A stretch of 12,039 bases of DNA, taken from contig JAMDCX010000017.1 of assembly GCA_023489375.1 (NCBI GenBank), forward strand, positions 1-12,039, given 5' to 3'. The notes beneath the pieces are model-generated. The model made no database searches and was not told the DNA's origin. It was given only the letters and a program-made list of their open reading frames with translations. This stretch comes from Planctomycetota bacterium. Its GTDB lineage: Bacteria > Planctomycetota > Phycisphaerae > WQYP01. The translations under genes and the position numbers were made by a program. This document shows, in pieces, positions 5,277 through 12,039 of the stretch (positions are counted from its first letter, which is position 1; each line of letters opens with the position of its first letter).

Positions 5277-7133
5277 ATGGATAATCGCTTTACGCTTAAA
5301 GATTTCATTTTCACCGTATTATTATTACTGATTATTGGTTCCGCCATCTTAGCCATGGCGCAATTTAATTACGTCAATAAGCAGGTTATCTCCTTATCCA
5401 AAGAAATTAAAACACTCAACGCGCAGCAACTGGCTCAGACCCAAATACTGCAGCAGATCAGCCGGCGTGGACTGCGGATACAGGCCGGCGGAAAAGTTAC
5501 CACCAGTACCGCACAAAATGATATTCGGGAAACGTTGCCTGATGGTACCCGTTATGTCTGCTACCCCAATCCACCGTTGCTGCCGCACAATCCGTATTCC
5601 CGGCCCGACTACGCCCGCGGCGACTGGCTGGTGGAAAATCTCGGCGAACAGCCGCGCACGCTGACGCCTTTTGTCGCGCGTGATGAAGGTGCGGCCATCG
5701 TCCAAGGATGGGTACAGGAATCGCTGCTGACCCGTGATCCTCTGACTTTGCAATGGGAACCGTGGCTGGCACGCAGTTACCGTATTTCTCCCAATGGCCT
5801 GAAAATTACCTTTAAAATTCGCCGCCGGGCTTGTTTCAGTAATGGTCATCCGGTAACGGCACGCGATGTGGTATTCAGTTATAATACCATGATGAATCCG
5901 GGGGTTGATGATGCTCCGGAGCGGGTGTATCTCAATGATGTTAAATCCTGTCGCGCTCTTGGAAAGCGCACGGTTGTTTTCACCTTCAAGCATCCTTATT
6001 TTAAGTCGCTGGAAGTAGCGGGGGGGATCAGTGTGATCCCGGAGAGCGTCTATAAATTCAAAAAAGCCAGTGAATTTAACAAACGCGGGCGACTGCTGGT
6101 TGGAAGCGGTCCTTATATGTTTGATAAATGGACCAGTGGAGAAATTGTGCTGGTGCGAAATCCGCGTTATTGGGGACCTTTACCCACATTTAATCGCATC
6201 ATTTATCGCTTTATCCAGAATCCGCAGGCGGCTTTGCAGGCGTTTCTCGCCGGGCAAATCGACACGGACTCTCCGCAACCCTCACAATGGATTCAATACA
6301 CTCAACAGCCGGGATTTACCCACACCCATCACTGCTATAAGTTCCTGACACCGGCGGCGGGCTACTTTTTTATATGCTGGAATCTCAAAAAGCCCGAATT
6401 TAAAGACCGGCTCACCCGCACGGCCTTGTGCATGCTGGTAAATCGTAAGGCCATTATCAACACCTTTCTGCATGGACTGGCCCAACCCATGACCGGCCCA
6501 TTTAATCCACTGTCCCCGCAAAATAATCCGAACATTAAACCCCTGCTTTACGATCCCGCTCAAGCCAGGATATTGCTGCGCCGAGCCGGATGGAAAATGG
6601 GCCCTCATGGCGAGCTGCAACGGGATGGACAAGCGTTCAAGTTTCAAATTCTTCTGCCTTCACGCGACCCGCTGATCGAAAATATCTGTGTTTATATCAA
6701 GCAGCAATTCGCCAAAGCCGGCATTGATATGCGTGTGGAGCCTCTGGAGTTTTCTGTCATGATTCAGAAGATTGATAATCGCCAATTTTCCGCTTATTTT
6801 TTGGGTTGGTCTGGCGGCATTGAAAGCGATCCGTATCAGATATGGGATTCGGCCAGTTATGCTGATAAAGGTAGCAATGCCGGTGATTTTAATAACGCGG
6901 AAGCGGATAAGCTCATTGTTGAAGGTGAGCGTGAAATGAACACCGCCAGACGTATGGCAATCTGGCATCAATTTCAAGCCGTTGTATACCGTGAACAACC
7001 TTATATGTTCCTGTATACTCCCGAAGCGCTGATGTTTATCAACCAGCGTTTCCATAATACCGCGCCGGTGGGTAAGTATGGTCCTTTGGAAAGTAACTGG
7101 TTCGTACCCTTAAAATTGCAGCGCTATCCGTGA
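5277..7133 (+). CDS. Family 5 extracellular solute-binding protein, membrane-anchored
   Basis: This is the substrate-capture subunit of the ABC importer (SBP_bac_5 family; relatives bind oligopeptides, dipeptides or nickel). The 618-residue protein is longer than the usual ~520-560 because of an N-terminal extension: one hydrophobic helix (about 10-29), then a heptad-like polar helix (about 33-62), then a linker. There is no lipobox cysteine and no obvious signal peptidase I site, so it is probably tethered by the uncleaved helix rather than by lipid. The binding domain follows from about residue 115, with PWLARSYRISPNGLKITFKIR (162-182), ARDVVFSYN (195-203) and GSGPYMFDKW ... RNPRYWG (276-300), all typical of the family. 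GGG lies 7 bases before the ATG. Three-codon ATG-AAT-GGA-TAA overlaps the start at 5273-5284. Substrate cannot be told from sequence. Confidence 0.9.
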   Translation: MDNRFTLKDFIFTVLLLLIIGSAILAMAQFNYVNKQVISLSKEIKTLNAQQLAQTQILQQISRRGLRIQAGGKVTTSTAQNDIRETLPDGTRYVCYPNPPLLPHNPYSRPDYARGDWLVENLGEQPRTLTPFVARDEGAAIVQGWVQESLLTRDPLTLQWEPWLARSYRISPNGLKITFKIRRRACFSNGHPVTARDVVFSYNTMMNPGVDDAPERVYLNDVKSCRALGKRTVVFTFKHPYFKSLEVAGGISVIPESVYKFKKASEFNKRGRLLVGSGPYMFDKWTSGEIVLVRNPRYWGPLPTFNRIIYRFIQNPQAALQAFLAGQIDTDSPQPSQWIQYTQQPGFTHTHHCYKFLTPAAGYFFICWNLKKPEFKDRLTRTALCMLVNRKAIINTFLHGLAQPMTGPFNPLSPQNNPNIKPLLYDPAQARILLRRAGWKMGPHGELQRDGQAFKFQILLPSRDPLIENICVYIKQQFAKAGIDMRVEPLEFSVMIQKIDNRQFSAYFLGWSGGIESDPYQIWDSASYADKGSNAGDFNNAEADKLIVEGEREMNTARRMAIWHQFQAVVYREQPYMFLYTPEALMFINQRFHNTAPVGKYGPLESNWFVPLKLQRYP

Positions 7134-7176
7134 GCCTCACCGTGTTGCATCGACAACTGCCAGATGGAATGTAAGC

Positions 7177-8187
7177 ATGACCACCTATATTATTCGTCGC
7201 CTGCTGCTGATGATTCCAACATTGCTGGGCATGACTTTTATGCTTTTTGCGGTCGTACGTTTTGCGCCGGGCCTGACCACGGCGGGCGGACAATATTCCG
7301 CCGGTGTAATGCAATCCCGGCAAGCGCAAAAGCAGGAGCAGGAGATTATGGAACGGCGGCTGCACCTGGTGGATAAAAATGGTCGCCCGATCAGTCTGCC
7401 GATGCAATATATCCTTTGGCTGAAAAGTACCTGCGAAGGCCATCTGGGAACCTCCATTGTCTATCAGGAGCCGGTGTTAACGCTCATTGAACAGCGCCTG
7501 CCGGTAACGCTGACCATCAATGCCATCGCCATGGCCGTTATTTATCTGGTATCCATTCCGGGCGGGTTACTCACGGCGTTATATCAGGGGAGACTACTGG
7601 ATAGAGGATATGGATTTATGTCATTGGCTTTGTATTCGCTTCCGGTTATATGGGTTGGATCAACCCTGTTGGGGTTTCTGGCCAATCCGCAGTATTTCAA
7701 CTGGTTTCCATCCGCGGGGCTGCATGCGACCAATACCGAAAACATGACGTATTTTCGATACCTCGGAGATTATTTTTACCATATTGTCCTGCCCATTGTA
7801 TGTTTGGTATACAGTGGCTTTGCCTTTTTAAGCAAACAGATTCGCGGTTCCATTCTGGAAAATCTGCAACAGGATTATGTGCGCACCGCTCGAGCCAAGG
7901 GGTTGCCGAAATCCACGGTGTTATTGCGGCATGTGTTCCGTAACAGTCTGTTGAATCTTATTACCCTGACGGGAATGTCGCTGCCGGGGTTGCTTAGCGG
8001 CTCGGTAATCGTAGAGCAGATATTTTCCATTAACGGCATGGGCCGTCTGGCTTATTCTTCCACGCTGGCCAGCGATTTACCGGTAATTCAGGATTTAGCG
8101 CTGATTATGGGCGTTCTGACCCTGTTATCATATCTTGCCGTGGATATATGTTATCACATTGCAGATCCTCGGGTGACCTATGACTGA
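7177..8187 (+). CDS. OppB/DppB-type ABC transporter permease
   Basis: This is the partner permease of the importer. The 336-residue protein begins with the family-typical YIIRRLLLMIPTLLGMT first helix, has a periplasmic region with GHLGTSIVYQEPV (88-100; the usual form is G.LG.S), and contains an EAA-type loop at 233-256 (DYVRTARAKGLPKSTVLLRHVFRN) that contacts the ATPases. The closing motifs GSVIVEQIFSINGMG and a final ADPRVTYD tail match OppB proteins. Length is normal. GGA is placed 8 bases before the ATG. Residues about 35-75 hold a charged, Gln-rich insert relative to short OppB proteins. Its last 8 bases overlap the start of the next permease gene, so the two are translationally coupled. 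Confidence 0.93.
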   Translation: MTTYIIRRLLLMIPTLLGMTFMLFAVVRFAPGLTTAGGQYSAGVMQSRQAQKQEQEIMERRLHLVDKNGRPISLPMQYILWLKSTCEGHLGTSIVYQEPVLTLIEQRLPVTLTINAIAMAVIYLVSIPGGLLTALYQGRLLDRGYGFMSLALYSLPVIWVGSTLLGFLANPQYFNWFPSAGLHATNTENMTYFRYLGDYFYHIVLPIVCLVYSGFAFLSKQIRGSILENLQQDYVRTARAKGLPKSTVLLRHVFRNSLLNLITLTGMSLPGLLSGSVIVEQIFSINGMGRLAYSSTLASDLPVIQDLALIMGVLTLLSYLAVDICYHIADPRVTYD

Positions 8188-9421
8188 CTTGACACTCTCG
8201 CCGATGGATCAGCCCCTGCCGGCCGCCCCACGCTCCTATTGGGGCTGGGTCGGCGTAAGATTGTTTCGTCCGCTTCTGGTGCGGTTGTGTACAGCCTATC
8301 TCGTGCTGCTGGTACTATTGGCTTTATTTGTTCCGCTATTGGCCAATGGTCGTCCGTATACCTGTATTATACCGGCGGTCGCGGGCCGTGCGGCCCAGCG
8401 TGAATATCCCTTGTTTCGTGATCTCAACAGTGAAGATTGGATTTTACTGGTGGTGGCGGCGGGCCTGGCGGCGCAGGGAATTTCTATTCTGGCTGCGCAC
8501 AGGCTGCCCCGGAGGCAGCGTATGGTACGGCAACGCATGAGCCTGATGCTGCTGACGGCGGTGGTCCTTGTGATTTCCTCACTTATTGCGGTACTGCATC
8601 ATAATCGCCTGGATGCTACCAATTACCATCGTCTGGCACGGCATGGAATTATTACGCAGGCCATCTTTCCACCGGTACCATGGGGTTATGCGGAAATGGA
8701 ACCCCTGGGCAAAAATCTCATTAACCAGCTTCCGTCGCGCCGGCACTGGCTGGGCACAGATGGCGATGGCCGGGATGAACTATCACGTTTATTATGGGGC
8801 GCACGCATTGCCATGGGAGTGGGGTTCGTGAGCCAGATTATTGCTCTGGCCCTTGGAATTATCGTTGGCGCTTTGACTGGATATTTCGGGGGAGTCTTTG
8901 ACATTATAGGTATGCGGCTGGTAGAAATTGTCGAAGCCGTTCCTCTACTGTATCTGATTTTGATTTTCGTAGCGATCTACGGACGCCATATATTGGATAT
9001 TATGGTTATTATCGGTGTTACCGGCTGGACAGGTTATGCGCGACTGCTGCGGGCGGAGTTTCTTCGGATCCGCAATTTGGACTATGTATTGGCGGCACGC
9101 GGCGCGGGCATGCCGCTGTGGCGGGTGCTTTTCAAACACATGCTGCCCAATGGTGTTACACCGGTGTTGGTATCGGCGGGTTTTGGTCTGGCGGGTGCCG
9201 TGACCATTGAAGCCAGTTTAAGTTATCTTGGGGTGGGCGTGCAGCCACCGACGGCATCGTGGGGGGCCATGCTTAATGCCGCCGGCAATCCGGCCACCGT
9301 CTTCCGCTGGTGGCAGGCGCTGGGACCGGGATTGTTGATATTTCTTACCGTTCTGGCCTTTAACTTGATTGCCGAATCTCTGCGTGACGCCATTGATCCC
9401 ACCACTATGGGCCGGAGTTAA
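8180..9421 (+). CDS. Enlarged OppC/DppC-type ABC transporter permease (second copy)
   Basis: This is a second OppC-like permease, 413 residues against about 300-340 for ordinary members. The first helix (about 36-55) is followed by an insert that contains two more hydrophobic segments (about 87-106 and 119-138) and a polar stretch. Then comes the standard core: HWLGTDGDGRDELSRLLWGARIA (189-211), five helices, the EAA loop DYVLAARGAG ... KHMLPN (301-324), and SYLGVGVQPPTASWG (348-362). The ending SLRDAIDPTTMGRS is family-typical. The larger form recalls YejE of E. coli only loosely. Its ATG lies inside the oppB-like stop region (8-base overlap). With the first OppC-like gene it gives two C-type and one B-type permease, so the real complex may use alternative pairings. 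Confidence 0.92.
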   Translation: MTDLTLSPMDQPLPAAPRSYWGWVGVRLFRPLLVRLCTAYLVLLVLLALFVPLLANGRPYTCIIPAVAGRAAQREYPLFRDLNSEDWILLVVAAGLAAQGISILAAHRLPRRQRMVRQRMSLMLLTAVVLVISSLIAVLHHNRLDATNYHRLARHGIITQAIFPPVPWGYAEMEPLGKNLINQLPSRRHWLGTDGDGRDELSRLLWGARIAMGVGFVSQIIALALGIIVGALTGYFGGVFDIIGMRLVEIVEAVPLLYLILIFVAIYGRHILDIMVIIGVTGWTGYARLLRAEFLRIRNLDYVLAARGAGMPLWRVLFKHMLPNGVTPVLVSAGFGLAGAVTIEASLSYLGVGVQPPTASWGAMLNAAGNPATVFRWWQALGPGLLIFLTVLAFNLIAESLRDAIDPTTMGRS

Positions 9422-9426
9422 TTGTT

Positions 9427-10506
9427 ATGAATATGTCGTCTGTTAATACTGTTGTGTCACCTCTGTTGAGCGTAAGTAATCTTATTACACGTTTTAGCAC
9501 CCCCGCCGGTATGTTTAACGCGGTTGATGGACTTTCTTTTTCCATTTACCCGGGCCAGACGCTGGCGCTGGTTGGCGAAAGCGGTTGCGGTAAAAGTGTC
9601 ACTGCTTTATCCATCATGCGGCTGGTGTCTGATCCGGGGCGTATTATGGGCGGGCGGGTATATATGGAAGATCGGGATCTGCTGTCTATTACTGAATCTC
9701 AGATGCGCCAGGTGCGTGGCGGTAAAATTGCCATGATCTTTCAGGAACCCATGACCAGTCTCAATCCGGTTTTTACCATTGGTTTCCAGATTATGGAGGC
9801 CATCCAGCTGCATCAGAAGGTATCCAACGCGGAGGCAATGGCCATTGCGGAAAAAGCTCTGGCTCGCGTGGGAGTGGCCGATGCGGGGCGACGTCTGCAC
9901 GATTATCCACATCAGATGTCCGGCGGCATGAAGCAACGCGTGATGATCGCCATGGCTCTGGCGTGCAATCCCTCTCTGTTAATTGCCGATGAGCCAACTA
10001 CGGCTCTGGATGTTACCATTCAAGCCCAGATTTTAGAGTTGCTCAACGCCATACAGGCCGCAACAAATATGGCCGTACTGCTGATCACCCATGATCTGGG
10101 TCTTGTGGCGGAAAATGCGGATGTTGTCGCGATCATGTATGCCGGCAGAATTGTGGAATTTACCACCGTGCGAGAGCTTTTTGCCAATCCGCTGCACCCT
10201 TATACCCGCGGTCTGCTGGATTGTGTGCCTCGCCTGGGGCGAACCCATGTACGTCTGCCGGCCATTCAGGGCACGGTACCCAATCCGATGGATTGGCCGA
10301 ATGGCTGCCGCTTTGAACCGCGCTGTACGCATTGTCAGGATGCAGCAAGGGAACGTTGCCGGCGGGAAATGCCGCACCTTAACGAGGTTAGCCCCGGACA
10401 CTGGGTTGCAACATTTTCCGCCGTCGGGTTTGATGCCGCCGCCGCCACCGCGCCGGCGCTGGCTTTTCGGCGTACGGCCAATAGTCCGTCTGACGCGGTT
10501 AATTAA
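9427..10506 (+). CDS. oppD: Peptide ABC transporter ATPase, OppD/DppD type
   Basis: This is one of the two cytoplasmic ATPases that power the importer. All nucleotide-binding motifs are intact: Walker A GESGCGKS (50-57), Q-loop Q106 in FQEPM, signature MSGGMKQ (164-170), Walker B LLIADEPT (184-191) and switch H222 in ITHD. The C-terminal oligopeptide extension has Cys294, Cys300, Cys303 and Cys311 in the CRFEPRC..C.......C pattern that binds an iron-sulfur cluster in related proteins. Length is 359 residues, slightly long because of an Ala-rich tail (about 330-359). GGAG lies 9 bases before the ATG, and only 5 bases separate it from the upstream permease stop. The D name reflects its position and pairing with OppF; DppD is equally possible. 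Confidence 0.93.
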   Translation: MNMSSVNTVVSPLLSVSNLITRFSTPAGMFNAVDGLSFSIYPGQTLALVGESGCGKSVTALSIMRLVSDPGRIMGGRVYMEDRDLLSITESQMRQVRGGKIAMIFQEPMTSLNPVFTIGFQIMEAIQLHQKVSNAEAMAIAEKALARVGVADAGRRLHDYPHQMSGGMKQRVMIAMALACNPSLLIADEPTTALDVTIQAQILELLNAIQAATNMAVLLITHDLGLVAENADVVAIMYAGRIVEFTTVRELFANPLHPYTRGLLDCVPRLGRTHVRLPAIQGTVPNPMDWPNGCRFEPRCTHCQDAARERCRREMPHLNEVSPGHWVATFSAVGFDAAAATAPALAFRRTANSPSDAVN

Positions 10507-10554
10507 GCCGAAAAGCAAACAACTGGCGGATTTGAATCTTGTATGGAGCGCTCC

Positions 10555-11586
10555 ATGGAATTAGAGGCTGTGCCAACCCAACGCATCGGCTATCCGGCGG
10601 CGGACGCCATGCTGCTGGATGTAAAAGAATTGACTGTGGCGTTTCCAATCCGCTCCGGTCTGCTGCAAACTGTCTGCGGTCACATTCAAGCGGTGAATCA
10701 TATATCATTGCAAATCAAACCGGGAGAAACGTTGGGCCTGGTCGGAGAATCCGGATGTGGGAAGACTACGGCCGGCCGCGCCATTTTGCGATTAATTCCA
10801 CCGGGCACTGCGGAGATTTCCGGACAGGTGTTGTTTGAGGGAACAGATATTTACGCCACCCGTCCAACTAAATTGCGTTCCTTACGTCGCCATATTCAAG
10901 TTATCTTTCAAGATCCTGTCGGCTCTTTAAATCCGCGTATGACGGTAGGTTCCATGATCGGCGAACCCCTGCTTGTGCATAAGATTGTGCCACGGGTGCA
11001 GATTTCCTCCCGTGTGGCAGAATTGCTTCAAAAGGTAGGATTTTCCGCGGATGTCATAAACCGTTATCCGCATGAATTTTCCGGTGGCCAACGCCAGCGG
11101 ATCGGCATTGCCCGGGCTCTGGCCTTAAATCCAAAGCTCATAGTGTGCGATGAACCGGTGTCTGCACTGGACGTTTCCATACAGGCGCAGGTGTTAAATT
11201 TATTACGTGATCTGCAAACAGAAATGGGATTATCCTATCTTTTTATTGCCCATAATCTTGCGGTCGTGGAGCATTTTTCCAACCGTATCGCTGTGATGTA
11301 TCTGGGAAGAATTGTAGAAACCGCGGCCGCTTGCACCTTGACTCGCGATCCAAAACACCCGTACACTCAAGCTCTTCTTTCCGCGGTGCCCAAGCCGGAG
11401 GTAGAGCGAAAGAATCATCGCATTGTCTTACAAGGCGAAGTACCCAGTCCAGCCAATCCTCCAACTGGATGTCCATTTCATCCACGCTGCCCCCTGGCCC
11501 AGGAACGCTGCAAAAGAGAAATGCCCCCAATGGAAATTAAAAGTGGCGATGCCACGCATCTCGCCGCATGTTGGGAAACGCATTAG
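10555..11586 (+). CDS. oppF: Peptide ABC transporter ATPase, OppF/DppF type
   Basis: This is the partner ATPase to OppD. It contains Walker A GESGCGKT (64-71), Q119 in FQDP, signature FSGGQ (175-179), Walker B LIVCDEP (195-201) and H233 in IAHN, with Asn in place of the more common Asp after the switch histidine. The SLNPRMTVG and VSALDVSIQAQ segments are typical of OppF. The tail has Cys306, Cys312 and Cys319 plus Cys339, an iron-sulfur-type pattern. I chose the ATG at 10555 because GGAG stands 6 bases before it; an in-frame ATG at 10543 with a weaker, 12-base-distant GGCGGA would add four residues. The gene ends the importer operon, and the repeat copy 2 begins immediately after it without a visible terminator. 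Confidence 0.93.
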   Translation: MELEAVPTQRIGYPAADAMLLDVKELTVAFPIRSGLLQTVCGHIQAVNHISLQIKPGETLGLVGESGCGKTTAGRAILRLIPPGTAEISGQVLFEGTDIYATRPTKLRSLRRHIQVIFQDPVGSLNPRMTVGSMIGEPLLVHKIVPRVQISSRVAELLQKVGFSADVINRYPHEFSGGQRQRIGIARALALNPKLIVCDEPVSALDVSIQAQVLNLLRDLQTEMGLSYLFIAHNLAVVEHFSNRIAVMYLGRIVETAAACTLTRDPKHPYTQALLSAVPKPEVERKNHRIVLQGEVPSPANPPTGCPFHPRCPLAQERCKREMPPMEIKSGDATHLAACWETH

Positions 11587-11589
11587 CAC

Positions 11590-11778
11590 GGCTGCAGCTA
11601 TATTTTCTGGCAAAAGCCCCACCACCATACTTGTTTACATAGTAGAGAAGGGCACTACGATCGCGGGCGTCTCGCTCCCCGTTGCCCCCCAAAGAACCGT
11701 TGGTACAGCATTGCCAGTGGATGTTCTGAATAGGAGCCTCGATTTGAAGGCCGCCATTTCTGGCCGCACCTCTTTCGT
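11590..11778 (+). repeat. Dispersed intergenic repeat, copy 2
   Basis: This is the partner of the repeat at 2615-2803, in the same orientation and nearly 9 kb away. The offset between copies stays at 8973-8975 bases along the whole element, so it is one collinear unit rather than scattered matches. Its left end touches the oppF stop and its right end lies about 100 bases before the next gene start, mirroring copy 1 before gltA. The hairpin seen in copy 1 is weaker here (five pairs at about 11664-11679), so that structure is not well conserved. Confidence 0.85.
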
Positions 11779-11878
11779 GGAAATACATTTGCATTTCTTG
11801 TGGATGTGGGGATAAACTGAATATCTGGTTAGGTTCGTTGTGAGTCTCATTGGCCGAAAGGCTGTGAACGGTTAAGAA

Positions 11879-12039
11879 ATGAATATGAAAATAAAAGTTG
11901 CGCAATATGTTTTCTCGGTTCTGATGGTTACCTGTCTGGGAGGCTGTCTGCAATCGCACAATGATGTTGTCATCAGCCAGCCCAAGCCGCTGGAGGTCAA
12001 TGTCAATTTGAATGGTAAGTTGACCCTGGTCGTTCAAGA
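11879..12039 (+). CDS. YnbE-like small lipoprotein, 3' end missing
   Basis: The start of a secreted lipoprotein gene runs off the right edge after 53 codons. Residues 1-22 form a signal peptide with a short basic start (MNMKIK), a hydrophobic stretch and the lipobox LGGC, so Cys23 is the expected lipidated residue. The following VVISQPKPLEVNVNLNGKL stretch resembles YnbE of E. coli, a ~60-residue outer-membrane lipoprotein that in enterobacteria is encoded with YdbH and YdbL and helps the AsmA-like protein YdbH in envelope phospholipid transport. If so, a YdbL-like (DUF1318) gene may follow just outside the window. An in-frame ATG at 11885 is an equal start choice; no strong ribosome-binding site marks either. 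The family call rests on a short stretch and is tentative. Confidence 0.6.
   Translation, partial: MNMKIKVAQYVFSVLMVTCLGGCLQSHNDVVISQPKPLEVNVNLNGKLTLVVQ

Noticed and set aside
11537..12037. 166-residue minus-strand frame across repeat copy 2 and the lipoprotein gene
   Set aside because: It runs antisense to a gene start with a clear lipobox, and its repeat portion is interrupted by a stop and a frameshift in copy 1.

Overview
The window looks like ordinary bacterial chromosome of roughly balanced base composition, densely packed with metabolic and transport genes. It carries no phage, plasmid, CRISPR or rRNA/tRNA signal that I can see. Several traits recall planctomycetes or the wider PVC group: a DUF58 protein beside nusB and ribH, a membrane-anchored (not lipid-anchored) family 5 solute-binding protein, a tiny lysine-rich protein, and dispersed intergenic repeats. 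That placement is an inference from style, not a marker-based assignment.

Layout. Positions 1-362 hold no gene I can defend, but contain a GC-rich block with three back-to-back palindromes. From 2594 leftwards runs a minus-strand unit: promoter candidate, ribH (lumazine synthase), nusB, a DUF58/vWA-like protein, a 31-residue lysine-rich protein too short for routine gene calling, and a rho-independent terminator at 363-391. A divergent spacer (2536-2905) carries copy 1 of a dispersed repeat. To the right on the plus strand come gltA (type II citrate synthase) and, 23 bases later, a six-gene peptide-type ABC importer: oppC-like permease, solute-binding protein, oppB-like permease, a second and enlarged oppC-like permease, and the two ATPases oppD and oppF. 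Copy 2 of the repeat follows oppF. The window ends inside a small YnbE-like lipoprotein gene.

How the genes work together. The ABC genes form a complete importer: a membrane-tethered binding protein, permease subunits and a paired OppD/OppF ATPase, probably for oligopeptides, although the substrate cannot be read from sequence. One OppB-like and two OppC-like permeases in one operon is an unusual stoichiometry. The tight spacing behind gltA suggests that citrate synthase and the importer may share a transcript. ribH-nusB is a common bacterial pairing; the DUF58 gene overlaps nusB by one base, and the lysine-rich gene sits just before the terminator.

Most worth a second look: the ~190 bp direct repeat, whose two copies each end about 100 bases upstream of a plus-strand start codon; the lysine-rich mini-protein; and the leader of the binding-protein gene (5226-5269), where mutually exclusive stems could expose or hide the ribosome-binding region.
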